A stretch of 64,000 nt of DNA. Origin: Rouxiella sp. S1S-2 (GTDB lineage Bacteria > Pseudomonadota > Gammaproteobacteria > Enterobacterales > Enterobacteriaceae). Positions within the stretch are counted from its first letter, which is position 1. Every line of letters begins with the position of its first letter. The notes below the pieces were generated by a model, which ran no database searches, was not told the DNA's origin, and saw only the letters and a program-made list of their open reading frames with translations. A program made the position numbers and the translations under genes. The stretch lies in contig NZ_WFKL01000001.1 of the NCBI RefSeq assembly GCF_009208105.1, positions 4,278,001 to 4,342,000 on the forward strand, read 5' to 3'. Shown here piece after piece: positions 28,331 through 36,814 of this stretch.

Positions 28331-29041
28331 TTAGATCTTATCATCGCTTTGCGAGGCTTTATTAAGTTGCTCATAAACCTCAGGTATAAAATCTCTAATG
28401 TTGTTATGGCACTTTCTCAGGAACTGAAATAGGGGATAGTCAATTCCATCAATTGATAACTCATTTTTTTTCGTTACTTTAAAATCCGTCGTCATTAAGC
28501 CTTTTTTTGTCACTTCAACAACCCCGTTATTGATTTTTAAGTCATCAAGGGCAAGTCCATTGTATGAACTTCCTGAAAATTCATTACCTAAACCACTTCC
28601 CCTAAACTCAACCAAGTTCATGCCGCCAGCAGAAATAAGTACGCTTTCAGAAACTTCTTTTTCAAGAATCCCTATCGGTTTTACGTGCTTTACTTGGTTC
28701 GTTAAGTTACACATGGTTGTAAGCCAATCATTACCGCACGAAAAAGGCTGTAACTTATTAATTAATAAGTAAATAGCCGGATACTCATCTTCTAGTAATG
28801 GCATATTTCTCTTTAGACTTAAATCAAACTCTGCTCTATCCTTTCCGTAGGGGAAAAAAAATCTTCCTTTACTTGGCTTAGAAAAATTATCATTTATATC
28901 ATGAGTTAAGTACTCAAGTGATGTACGCAGATGTTCAAGTATTGTCTTCACTTTTGGCTTGGTAATGCGATTCGCCCTCTGAGCCTTAGTTAAATAGCTA
29001 TTAGCCTCTTCCAATAATTCATAGATATCTTCCTGATTCAT
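28331..29041 (-). CDS. Accessory protein in the P2 tin/old hotspot, HEPN-like pattern
   Basis: A 236-residue protein, markedly AT-rich, alone on the minus strand between gene A and cos. That is where P2 carries tin and old and where P2-like phages carry exchangeable anti-phage genes. The first half is helical and reads LEHLRTSLEYLTHDI, then FFPYGKDRAEF, then LQPFSCGNDWL and NLTNQVKHVKP. This order (LRSALDHL, FPI, QPY-NDWL, N-KH) recalls a widespread family of unassigned bacterial proteins with a HEPN-like helical shape. The second half is beta-rich. I do not know a described homologue. Regulation is independent of the phage operons; its promoter lies about 29042-29100. Confidence 0.7.
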   Translation of the reverse strand: MNQEDIYELLEEANSYLTKAQRANRITKPKVKTILEHLRTSLEYLTHDINDNFSKPSKGRFFFPYGKDRAEFDLSLKRNMPLLEDEYPAIYLLINKLQPFSCGNDWLTTMCNLTNQVKHVKPIGILEKEVSESVLISAGGMNLVEFRGSGLGNEFSGSSYNGLALDDLKINNGVVEVTKKGLMTTDFKVTKKNELSIDGIDYPLFQFLRKCHNNIRDFIPEVYEQLNKASQSDDKI

Positions 29042-29136
29042 AGCTTTCCCATCCTTTTTCTAATAATTAGATTTATCACAATATATGCTTAATCAGTGGT
29101 GCGTGGTAGGTAGCAGTTAAGCCATGGGATCAGTGA

Positions 29137-29164
29137 GATGCAAATTGCTGCGCGAATTTGCATC
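29137..29164. promoter_or_regulatory. 10-bp inverted repeat in the cos region
   Basis: GATGCAAATT-N8-AATTTGCATC, perfect arms. Around it are more TGCAAA copies (29166-29172 reverse; 29232-29247 forward, twice). The cluster lies 100-130 bp from the cohesive-end site, a fitting place for terminase-binding (cosB/cosP-like) or host-factor sites. The accessory-gene promoter may also use this region. Confidence 0.5.
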
Positions 29165-29269
29165 CATTTGCACAATTTTATACAACTGCTAGATCATCAT
29201 TAAGGCCAGGCACGGCGCGGGATTGGCCGGACTGCAAAAGTGCAAAAAAAGGCACCCTTTTTATGCGCG

Positions 29270-29288
29270 GGCGAGGCGGGGGAGCAGT
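29270..29288. other. cos site (cohesive end), candidate
   Basis: GGCGAGGCGGGGGAGCAGT differs at only a few positions from the 19-base P2 cohesive end GGCGAGGCGGGGAAAGCAC as I remember it, and lies where P2 has cos: between the right-end accessory genes and portal gene Q. The terminase subunits P and M of this phage would cut here. The non-coding region 29042-29465 is otherwise given to cos-associated repeats and the Q terminator. Confidence 0.8.
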
Positions 29289-29401
29289 CGCGCGCTGAGG
29301 GGGGTACATAGGGTATTCTTCCAAAATCGTTTTTTTGGCCGAAAATCGGCCCGATTTGATGTTTTGAGCGGTGTGCCCATGCCTTGACCTAGGAAATGAG
29401 A

Positions 29402-29430
29402 AAGCCCCGCAGCATGGCGCTGAGGGGCTT
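29402..29430 (-). terminator. Terminator of the P-Q operon
   Basis: On the minus strand AAGCCCC, loop, GGGGCTT followed by TTCTCATTTCC, 36 bp after the Q stop. Confidence 0.8.
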
Positions 29431-29465
29431 GTAGAAGGGGTGAGGTTCGGGTTATTGAAGGCCGA

Positions 29466-30530
29466 TCAGTTGCTGTTTTCTGCCAGGGCGTAAGGGGTAA
29501 AGCTGAAAACCTCAAAGCCGATCCAGTCATTCAGGTCCTTCAGCACTTCCTGTATGGGGTACAGTTCATTGATGGCAAACACCTTGGCCGCCTTTTCAAT
29601 GTCACCCAGCCCCCCGGCGTTGTTCGGTATCACTCCCATGAGCTGAGGTGGGACGCGGTGCACGGCGAGCATATCGTCGCGGGTCGCATCCTTAATGCCG
29701 GTAAATTCATCCTTCGCCGCTATCTGACTGAACGGCATAATTTGCAAGCCGTCTTTCTTTCCCCCCGCCGCGTAAACAAAAAGATTCTTAAACGCCCCGC
29801 CGCCCCGCGCTTCGGTCAATGAACGTTTAAGCTTCTCCACGTCGCCGCTGTTGGCAACGGGATCGGTCAGGTAGACAATCACCCCGGCGTGACTGCCGTT
29901 GATGTAATAGTTTCGACGAAACAGCGTAGCCTCACCGTTGAGCAAGATGGACTGCATGGCGGACATGTATTCCGGCGTACCGTAAATTTCCTGATGAATG
30001 CTGGGGCTGCGCAGGTGATAAACCTTGCCGGGCGGAAATGCGTAGTCTTCGTTGTAGTAGGTCACGAACCAATATTGATCCAGGTCCTCGCCACGTCGCG
30101 TGTACTTCGCCAGCGTGTGCTTAAGTCTGAGCGGCTGGCCCAGGCGGTTTTCTCTGAGTTCAAGGTAAGCATTCCCGAACACCAGGTAATCCATAATGAA
30201 CGCGCTGGCATCCTGGCGTGACAGCATGGGGTGCGGTTTATAGCAGGACATAATCACGTTGCGCTTAAAAATCAGCGGCGACTGATGGTGCACGGCACCT
30301 TCAAGCATGCGCGCCAGGCCGTAGGTGCTGATGGGCGGCTCGTACCAGCGCCCATTTTTGGCGCACTCCATACAGTCCTGCAGATCGCGCTGGTCCATGA
30401 TTGACGTCGGTTCGCCGAAGCTGAAAGACTGAATTTCATCAATCGGTTGCTGCACCGCGTCGCCGGGGTGCAGGGTTTCGCCTGCGGTGCTGAGGCTGAC
30501 TTTATTGGCGGTTTTACGACGGCGGCTCAT
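29466..30530 (-). CDS. Q: GpQ, portal protein
   Basis: A 354-residue P2-type portal. It starts MSRRRKTANK and contains SFGEPTSIMD, WYEPPIS, the HHQSPLIFKRN segment and MLAVHRVPPQLMG, all landmarks of the P2 Q family. Twelve copies form the head vertex through which DNA is packaged. It follows gene P by two bases in the leftward late operon. Confidence 0.95.
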   Translation of the reverse strand: MSRRRKTANKVSLSTAGETLHPGDAVQQPIDEIQSFSFGEPTSIMDQRDLQDCMECAKNGRWYEPPISTYGLARMLEGAVHHQSPLIFKRNVIMSCYKPHPMLSRQDASAFIMDYLVFGNAYLELRENRLGQPLRLKHTLAKYTRRGEDLDQYWFVTYYNEDYAFPPGKVYHLRSPSIHQEIYGTPEYMSAMQSILLNGEATLFRRNYYINGSHAGVIVYLTDPVANSGDVEKLKRSLTEARGGGAFKNLFVYAAGGKKDGLQIMPFSQIAAKDEFTGIKDATRDDMLAVHRVPPQLMGVIPNNAGGLGDIEKAAKVFAINELYPIQEVLKDLNDWIGFEVFSFTPYALAENSN

Positions 30531-30532
30531 GG

Positions 30533-32245
30533 TTAAAACTCCTCAACGAAACTGTCATTACCGCTGCCGGCATCATTGCCCAGCGGTTCATTTTGCAGGG
30601 CGTGCATGGTCGCCCACGCCAGGTCACCGTGACTGCTGCCGCGCTTGCGGTCAGAGGCATAGGAGGTCTGGCCGCCCTGCGTGATAAATTTTCTGATGGT
30701 CATGAAGCTGGTCACGACATCCATCATCCCCGCGTCATATTCAAAGCGTCCGGCGCGAATAACCATTTGTGCTTTCAGTACCAACTGGCGTTTAACTGCC
30801 GGGGTATAGGTATGCTTTTGTGCCGCCGGGAAAAACTTCACAACCAGCTGATACACCGCCTCGCCAATGCCGGTCCCGTCTATATCGATATGCTGGACGT
30901 CATAAATATGGGTCAGCTGTTTGATGAAGTTCGCCTGCTCTTCAAACTCCATGCCGCGCAGCTGATGGCGCTCAATGACACGGAACTTGCCACCGGCCAC
31001 CATGGGCGGAGCCAGGACGACGAGACCGGCGCTGTCCCCCTTGTCGCTGTTGCCGTTAGGGTCATAGCCTATCCATACCTTGCGGTTGCCCAGCGGGCGC
31101 GGGGCGTAAGGGTTCCAGTCCGGCCAGATGCCGCTGTAACCGTCCACGCCGCAGCCTATCAGCGCGTTATAGTTAAATGCCCTTTCCCCCTGTTTGACAA
31201 AGATGCAGCGATACAGGTTATCGAATTCATCCGGGCTGTTTTCGTTCTCGATCTCTTCCAGGTCAATCAGCGTGAAGCCCTGATCGATAACGTCCTGCAC
31301 CGTCACAATTTGGCGCCAGATATTGTCCCCGCACAGCTTCCCGTCCTTCAGTGCCTTATGGCTAAGGTCTAATTCCGCCCTGTCTTTCTTGCCTCGCCCG
31401 CTGTTGAACAGGTTCCCGGACCAGAACTCATAGGCTTCATGCTCTTCGCTGGACGGCGTTGAAAAATAGGTACGCCGCAAGCCGACGTGTGTCGCCATGC
31501 CTGCCGCCACTTTTCGCAGATTCAGGAAGTTAGCGACCCAGAACGCCTCATCAAAATAGAGATCGCCGGTATAGGATTGCGCGGTGGCCGCTGAGGTGCC
31601 GAGAAAATACAGCGTCGCCCCGTTGGATAAAATAATTTCATCCCCGCCTTTCAGCTCTACGCCAATGCTGCGCGCCAGAAAAATAATGAATTTCTTGAAC
31701 TGGAACGCCTGGGCGCGGGAGGCCGACAGGAAAATCTGGTTCGTGCCGGTTTCCAGCGCCCTGAGCAGCGCCTCGCGTGCAAAGTACCAGCTGGCCCCAA
31801 TCTGGCGCGATTTCAGAATGAAGCGGTTACGCAGATTCCTCTGCTTATACCAGCGCTTTTGATGTTCATAGAGCGACTCCATCACCAGGGCGCGCAGCTC
31901 GGCAACCTGCTCCGCGCTGAAGTGGTTTTTAGGTGCCTTCTCCTTTTTCTCAAGCTGCTTTTCTTTGCGCTCATCGCGCGACAGCCGGGCCATCTGTCGC
32001 CCAAGTAAATCAATCGTCTTGTAGTCCTGGGCGCTTAAGTCCTCCTTTTCAATCAGCCGCAGATAGCGAACCTCGGTCCGCTCCACCGCGCGTTCAATGA
32101 ACGTGGCAGCGTCCCAGGCGTCGCGACGTCGCCAGGAGTAAATCGTGTTGGCACTCACCCTAAGCCGCTGTGCGATTTGGGGGATGCTGTAAGCCTGCCA
32201 GTAAAGGCTTTTGGCTTCGATGCGGGGATCGGTCGTGGTTTTCAT
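30533..32245 (-). CDS. P: GpP, terminase ATPase subunit
   Basis: A 570-residue terminase. An N-terminal HTH (about 20-41, IPQIAQRLRVSANTIYSWRRR) is followed by the ATPase with Walker A KSRQIGAS at 145-152 and Walker B LYFDEAFW at about 229-236. The C-terminal half is nuclease-like with IGYDPNGNSDKGD. In P2 this large subunit works with GpM to cut concatemers or circles at cos. It is driven by the Ogr site at 32291-32310, whose predicted start point falls very close to the ATG, so the mRNA leader must be short or the start slightly downstream. Confidence 0.95.
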   Translation of the reverse strand: MKTTTDPRIEAKSLYWQAYSIPQIAQRLRVSANTIYSWRRRDAWDAATFIERAVERTEVRYLRLIEKEDLSAQDYKTIDLLGRQMARLSRDERKEKQLEKKEKAPKNHFSAEQVAELRALVMESLYEHQKRWYKQRNLRNRFILKSRQIGASWYFAREALLRALETGTNQIFLSASRAQAFQFKKFIIFLARSIGVELKGGDEIILSNGATLYFLGTSAATAQSYTGDLYFDEAFWVANFLNLRKVAAGMATHVGLRRTYFSTPSSEEHEAYEFWSGNLFNSGRGKKDRAELDLSHKALKDGKLCGDNIWRQIVTVQDVIDQGFTLIDLEEIENENSPDEFDNLYRCIFVKQGERAFNYNALIGCGVDGYSGIWPDWNPYAPRPLGNRKVWIGYDPNGNSDKGDSAGLVVLAPPMVAGGKFRVIERHQLRGMEFEEQANFIKQLTHIYDVQHIDIDGTGIGEAVYQLVVKFFPAAQKHTYTPAVKRQLVLKAQMVIRAGRFEYDAGMMDVVTSFMTIRKFITQGGQTSYASDRKRGSSHGDLAWATMHALQNEPLGNDAGSGNDSFVEEF

Positions 32246-32290
32246 GAGTACAGGCTATCGCGTGCGCGGGGGCAGGAATATCACCGGAGA

Positions 32291-32310
32291 TTGTCGCTGG
32301 CCGCTGACAA
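32291..32310. promoter_or_regulatory. Ogr activator site, divergent P and O late promoters
   Basis: TTGTC-N10-GACAA, fitting the TGT-N12-ACA site of Ogr/Delta activators, which bind about 55 bp upstream of late start points. The same 20 bases occur at 50699-50718. Its dyad symmetry and central position suit activation of both P (left) and O (right). Confidence 0.82.
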
Positions 32311-32394
32311 TTCCTATATGTGGCGCGGAGTTGCTGCGCGATTGAATATAGGGGCACAGGGTGAAGACACCACTAATTAACCGGAGTTTGAACG

Positions 32395-33237
32395 ATGCCA
32401 AAGTCTAAATATTTCCGCGTGGCGGTAGAAGGAGCGACATGTGACGGCCGAACGCTGGAACGCCAGCACATTGAGCAAATGGCGAAAAGCTATAACCCGC
32501 AGGTTTTTGGGGCGCGCTGCAATCTTGAGCACATGCGAAGCCTTTTCCCTGACAGCGTATTTCGCATGTACGGGGATGTGCTGGCACTCAAGGCTGAGGA
32601 TGACACCAGCGATGGCCCATTAAAAGGCAAGCTGGGTCTCTATGCGCAGATTGACGCCACCGACGAGCTGGTCGAGCTGAATAAGTCACGCCAAAAAATC
32701 TACAGCAGCATTGAAATTAACCCTGCGTTTGCCGATACCGGCGTCGCGTACCTGATGGGCCTGGCGTTCACTGACTCACCGGCAAGCCTGGGCACTGAAA
32801 TGCTTCAGTTCTGCGCCAGCAGCCAGGTTAACCCGCTGGCCGACCGTAAAACGCATCCGTCCTGTTTGTTCAGTGCCGCGACAGAGGTCGTTATTGAATT
32901 TGAAGCCGATGCGCCTGCTACCGAAACCGGTAAAAACTTCTTCTCTCTCGTTAAGGGTTTATTAAACAAAGGCCAGCGCCAGTTTTCCGCCGAAGCCGCA
33001 GAGATCCGCGACGCGGTGGAACTGGTTGCACAGTCGCAGGCCGATACGCTGGAACGTATTGAGGTTTTTGGTCAGCAACAGGTCAAGTTTGCCGACAAAG
33101 ACGCACTGCAAAAAGTCACGGATGACCTGGCCGCCCTGACGGCGAAGCTGGAAAAACAGGACGGCAATTTCAACCAACGTCCACCGTCACACGGCGGTGC
33201 CAACGGTGCCGATCAGACCCTTCTGGCTGACTGCTAA
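32395..33237 (+). CDS. O: GpO, capsid scaffold and protease
   Basis: A 280-residue P2-type scaffolding protein. The N-terminal serine protease has D17, H46 (NLEHMRS) and S105 (KIYSSIE), with the same spacings as the D-H-S triad of P2 GpO. The C-terminal part (about 180-260) is a helical scaffold that directs capsid assembly. GpO cleaves itself and the major capsid protein. First gene of the rightward head operon, 85 bp after the Ogr site. Confidence 0.95.
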   Translation: MPKSKYFRVAVEGATCDGRTLERQHIEQMAKSYNPQVFGARCNLEHMRSLFPDSVFRMYGDVLALKAEDDTSDGPLKGKLGLYAQIDATDELVELNKSRQKIYSSIEINPAFADTGVAYLMGLAFTDSPASLGTEMLQFCASSQVNPLADRKTHPSCLFSAATEVVIEFEADAPATETGKNFFSLVKGLLNKGQRQFSAEAAEIRDAVELVAQSQADTLERIEVFGQQQVKFADKDALQKVTDDLAALTAKLEKQDGNFNQRPPSHGGANGADQTLLADC

Positions 33238-33280
33238 GACCGCAAGCCATTAACCGAATTTGAGCGTAAGGAAAGATATC

Positions 33281-34315
33281 ATGAAGAACGAAACCCGCCT
33301 GAAATGGGACCTGTACAACCAGCGCCAGGCGCAGCTTAACGGCGTATCCGCGCAGCACGTGGATAAACACTTTGCTATCGCGCCGAGCATTTCGCAAACG
33401 CTGGAAGACAAGGTGCAGCTGTCTAGCGAGTTTTTGCAAAAGATCAACGTGGTCGGCGTGCCTGAGCAGGAAGGTCAGAAGCTGGGCCTCGGTATCAGCG
33501 GGCCGGTGGCCAGTGCAAATTCAGGTAATACCGACCGCCGGGAGCCGCGCTCCATTCTTACCCTGGACGATGACAAATACCGCTGCGAACAGACCAACTA
33601 CGACACCTATATTCCGTATTCGCAGTTGGATATGTGGGCAAAGTTCCCGGACTTTCAGCAGCGTATTACTAATCAGATCATCAAACGCCGCGCGCTTGAC
33701 CGCATCATGATTGGCTTTAACGGCACCCGCCGTGCCGATAAGTCGGATTTAACCGCCAACCCGCTGTTGCAAGACGTCAATATCGGCTGGCTGCAAAAGT
33801 ACCGCACCAACGCGGCCGCGCGGGTCATGAAAAACGTCACGCTGACCAGTCGCGACGACGCCAACAAAATCCTTGCCAAAGGCATGTACGGCAGTCTGGA
33901 TGCGTTGGCCTATGACGCAACCAGCTCGCTGCTGGATGAATGGTACAAGTCCTCGCCGGATTTGGTGGTGGTCTGTGGCCGTAATATCGTCACCTCCCGC
34001 GAGTTCCCGCTGATTAACGGCATCAGCGAGAACAACCCGAACAGCGAAGCGCTGGCCGGTCAGCTGATTTTGTCCCGCAAACAGATTGGCAATATGCCGA
34101 CCTTTATCGCGCCGTTCTTCCCGGACCACGCGATGTTCATCACCTCGCTCTCTAACCTGTCGATTTACTGGCAGGAAGAAAAACAGCGCCGGATGCTCAA
34201 GGAGGAGCCGGAGTTCAACCGCGTCACGACCTACGAATCGTCCAATGATGCGTTTGTCATTGAAGATTACGGCTTCGGCTGCCTGATTGAAAACATCACC
34301 TGGGCAGCAGCTTAA
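33281..34315 (+). CDS. N: GpN, major capsid protein
   Basis: A 344-residue HK97-fold capsid protein of the P2 type. It opens MKNETRLKWDLYNQRQAQLNG and keeps the family landmarks DLWAKFPDFQ, IMIGFNGTRRA, LLQDVNIGWLQKYR and VIEDYGFGCLIE. The start at 33281 has AAGGAAA upstream; an in-frame GTG/ATG further left is not needed. The N-terminal 30 or so residues are expected to be removed by GpO during maturation. Confidence 0.96.
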   Translation: MKNETRLKWDLYNQRQAQLNGVSAQHVDKHFAIAPSISQTLEDKVQLSSEFLQKINVVGVPEQEGQKLGLGISGPVASANSGNTDRREPRSILTLDDDKYRCEQTNYDTYIPYSQLDMWAKFPDFQQRITNQIIKRRALDRIMIGFNGTRRADKSDLTANPLLQDVNIGWLQKYRTNAAARVMKNVTLTSRDDANKILAKGMYGSLDALAYDATSSLLDEWYKSSPDLVVVCGRNIVTSREFPLINGISENNPNSEALAGQLILSRKQIGNMPTFIAPFFPDHAMFITSLSNLSIYWQEEKQRRMLKEEPEFNRVTTYESSNDAFVIEDYGFGCLIENITWAAA

Positions 34316-34381
34316 GCCGGTGGCAAGTAAATCATAAACACCATGCCGGGGGCGTTTTCCCCGGCCTTCGGGGGAAACATC

Positions 34382-35191
34382 ATGCTGACACCGGCAAGAA
34401 AGCACTTTGAAAACGTCATGGCGCAAAACCGTGGCAACGGGGCCAGCACGCTGGCTGACCAGACGGCCTATGAGCAAATCCTGCACCGGCTGCGCATCGA
34501 CCAGAACCGCCTGAAGGGCATTCAGGCAAACAAGGCCAAGGCCGAAGAAAAGCAAAAATTGCTGCCTGACTATCAGGGCTGGGTAGACGGCACGCTTGCC
34601 GCCGACAGCGGCCAGGCAGACGACGTGCTGACCCGCGTCATGCTTTGGCATATTGACGCCGGAAACATCGCCGAGGCCTTGCGCATCGGGGAATACGTCA
34701 TTCGCCACAAGCTTTCGATGCCGGACAAGTTCAACCGCACCGCCGCCGTGACGCTGATGGACGAAATTTGTGACCCCGTGCTCGCCGCCTTTAAGGCCGC
34801 GCCCAACGTGGCGACGGTGAATGTGGATTTACTGAAGGCGCTCGACGGTCTGACGGCCAATGAAGATGCCCCGGAAGCGGTCCGTGCCAAGCTGTGGAAA
34901 GCCATCGGTTACACGCTGCGCACGACAGAAGCCACCCAGCCAGAAGCCCTGGAGTATCTGCAAAAAGCCATTGCTGAATTCAGCGACATTGGCGTCAAGC
35001 GTGACATTGAGCTGCTTACACGACTGCTGAAAAAGGCCGAGGAAAAACCCGAGCCGGAACCGGAGCCAGAACCGGAGCCGGAGCCGAAGGCAGTACCGGC
35101 AAAAGCAAAACGCCAGCCAACGGCCAAGAAAACCGCCACGGCGAAGCCTAAAAAGCCAGCAGCCCGGAAGACGGACAGCGCTGCTGAGTAA
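34382..35191 (+). CDS. M: GpM, terminase endonuclease subunit
   Basis: A 269-residue P2 M-type protein (MLTPARKHFENVMA start, LLPDYQGWVDGTLA, DEICDPVLAAFKAAP). It cuts cos with GpP. It is a little longer than P2 GpM because of an extra C-terminal tail: about seven Pro-Glu pairs (codons in 35050-35088) followed by a lysine- and alanine-rich end. Such a tail would be an extended acidic-then-basic arm and may be a DNA or protein contact. Start chosen at 34382 after GGGGGAAA. Confidence 0.93.
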   Translation: MLTPARKHFENVMAQNRGNGASTLADQTAYEQILHRLRIDQNRLKGIQANKAKAEEKQKLLPDYQGWVDGTLAADSGQADDVLTRVMLWHIDAGNIAEALRIGEYVIRHKLSMPDKFNRTAAVTLMDEICDPVLAAFKAAPNVATVNVDLLKALDGLTANEDAPEAVRAKLWKAIGYTLRTTEATQPEALEYLQKAIAEFSDIGVKRDIELLTRLLKKAEEKPEPEPEPEPEPEPKAVPAKAKRQPTAKKTATAKPKKPAARKTDSAAE

Positions 35192-35290
35192 AAGAATGTG
35201 CCCCCGCGCACCAGGGCGGCACGGCGGAAGTGATCAACTTCGTTGTAGGACTTCATGCCGTCCACCGCCCGACCTGTTGAGAGTGAACGT

Positions 35291-35779
35291 ATGAGCCTGG
35301 TAGCCAAAGCAGCAATTAACCCCCTCGAAGGGAACGCCGATGACATCAACGACGGCGGCGCAAAAGTCACCAGCGGCCCCTTTTGGCCCGAAATACGCCT
35401 GGCTGACCTGCGTCTCAGGATGCGGCTTAACGGCCTGGTCACGACTGACCGGCTCAATGAGTCGGCCACCGAGGCGGTGGTGTACGTGAATCAGCAGTTG
35501 GCTGACTGGAAATTCAACCAGGCAGGCTACGCCGCCCTTGAAGACGTGCCCGCAGAGGTGATTAACGACACAACGGTATTGGTTTTTCGCTATCGCCGCG
35601 CCGTGTACACCATCGCCAAGGCGCTGTTAACCGAAGGCTATCGGGATTTTGACACCACGGCACAGGGTGAGAAGCATGCCCAGGCGCTGACCTCGCAGAT
35701 TGACACGCTATGGCGGGACGGTAACTGGGCAATACGCGATATCCAGAACCTCAGTCGCGGACTGGCGGAGCTGGTCTGA
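35291..35779 (+). CDS. L: GpL, head completion protein
   Basis: A 162-residue protein of the P2 L family, with SGPFWPEIRLADLR near residue 28 and QGEKHAQALTSQIDTLWRDGNWAIRDIQNL at the C-terminus. It stabilises DNA-filled heads and joins head to tail. It overlaps gene X by one base. Confidence 0.93.
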   Translation: MSLVAKAAINPLEGNADDINDGGAKVTSGPFWPEIRLADLRLRMRLNGLVTTDRLNESATEAVVYVNQQLADWKFNQAGYAALEDVPAEVINDTTVLVFRYRRAVYTIAKALLTEGYRDFDTTAQGEKHAQALTSQIDTLWRDGNWAIRDIQNLSRGLAELV

Positions 35780-35988
35780 TGGACGTCATGGCCTTGCAAG
35801 GGGATACGCTGGACCTTGTGTGTTATCGCCATTACGGCAAAACGGCGGGCGTGACAGAGGCCGTGCTGAGTGCCAATCCGGGGCTTTGCGAACGCGGCCC
35901 GTTACTCATGGCCGGTCAGGTTATCACCCTGCCTGAGCTTGCCGCCGACACGGAAAACAAAGCGGAGATAGTACAGCTATGGGATTAA
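35779..35988 (+). CDS. X: GpX, tail protein
   Basis: A 69-residue LysM-like protein (QGDTLDLVCYRHYG, VLSANPGL, GQVITLPE), the P2 X family. It is needed for tail assembly, probably near the tail tip or tube. Its end overlaps the holin gene. Confidence 0.93.
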   Translation: MDVMALQGDTLDLVCYRHYGKTAGVTEAVLSANPGLCERGPLLMAGQVITLPELAADTENKAEIVQLWD

Positions 35989-36272
35989 GCATGGAGCGCC
36001 TGACGGCCTTTCTGTCTTACCTGCCTTCGGCGTTTCTGACCACGATTGGGATCGTGTCACTGGCGCAGTGGTCAATGCTGGCGGGGATTGTTTTAGGCGT
36101 GCTGACTTATCGCCTTAACAAAAGCCATAAGCGGCGGGTCGAGAAGGAAGAAGAAAAACGCACGGCCATTCTTGAAGATCTGGCAGCCAGGGCGACGCAG
36201 CACAACATGAATGACGTGGTGTGCACCTTGCAGGATATGGCACGAACTGAAAAGAGGCGGTCAACGCCATGA
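35979..36272 (+). CDS. Phage holin-like protein
   Basis: A 97-residue protein with one or two hydrophobic helices (about 12-44: AFLTTIGIVSLAQ, SMLAGIVLGVL) and a strongly charged helical tail (KKSH-RRVEKEEEKRTAILEDLA). It sits just before the endolysin where P2 has its holin gene Y. Its form differs from three-helix GpY, being like the short holins seen in other P2-like phages. It would form the inner-membrane lesion or depolarise the membrane to activate the SAR endolysin. Confidence 0.78.
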   Translation: MGLSMERLTAFLSYLPSAFLTTIGIVSLAQWSMLAGIVLGVLTYRLNKSHKRRVEKEEEKRTAILEDLAARATQHNMNDVVCTLQDMARTEKRRSTP

Positions 36273-36814
36273 GCATAAAGAAAAAAGCGGCGGCCTGCCT
36301 CGTGGCGGCAATCATCAGCATTGTGGGCGTGAAGTACGCCGGAGAGGTGCGCACCAGCGTGCGCGGGCTTGAGCTGATTGGCGACGCGGAAGGCTGTCGG
36401 CGTGACCCTTACCTTTGCCCGGCCAACGTGCTGACGGCGGGGATTGGTTCGACGTCCGGCATCAGTGTGTCGCATCTCTACAGTGATGCGGAAATCGCCG
36501 CGATGTGGGTAGAAGACCTTCAACGCGCCGAGCGCTGCATCAATAAAAATTTCCATGGCGACGAGATGAACCAGAACCAGTTCGACGCCATGGCGTCAGC
36601 GGCATTCAACATGGGGTGTCTTGGGCTGATGTGGTTTACCGACAGCCGGGGCGTGCGCCAGCGCACCACAATTTGGAAGCATGCACAGGCGCGCAGCTGG
36701 GCTGCCATGTGTAACCGCCTGCCCGATTTTGTGAACGGCGGCGGAAGAAAGCTCCCAGGGCTGGTTAAGCGCCGCGAAGCCGAACGCGTGATGTGCCTGG
36801 AGCCGGTGACATGA
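36269..36814 (+). CDS. SAR endolysin (GH24 lysozyme)
   Basis: A 181-residue lysozyme. Residues 5-23 form a weakly hydrophobic Ala/Ile-rich segment (AAACLVAAIISIVGV), fitting a signal-anchor-release domain. The catalytic pattern is E41-x8-C50-x5-T56, the E-8-D/C-5-T signature of GH24 enzymes with Cys in the middle, as in phage P21 type. That Cys and the other cysteines may control activation by disulfide exchange after release from the membrane. Overlaps the holin by 4 bp. Confidence 0.9.
   Translation: MSIKKKAAACLVAAIISIVGVKYAGEVRTSVRGLELIGDAEGCRRDPYLCPANVLTAGIGSTSGISVSHLYSDAEIAAMWVEDLQRAERCINKNFHGDEMNQNQFDAMASAAFNMGCLGLMWFTDSRGVRQRTTIWKHAQARSWAAMCNRLPDFVNGGGRKLPGLVKRREAERVMCLEPVT

Noticed and set aside
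30593..31372. 259-codon plus-strand frame inside gene P
   Set aside because: Antisense shadow of the terminase gene without a recognisable domain.
33749..34708. 319-codon frame on the minus strand across N and M
   Set aside because: Shadow of the capsid gene; no start signal, and it would interrupt a known P2 operon.
35050..35088. Short tandem GAGCCGGAACCG-type repeats that could be taken for an array
   Set aside because: They are in frame in gene M and encode Glu-Pro repeats; no spacers, so not a CRISPR array.
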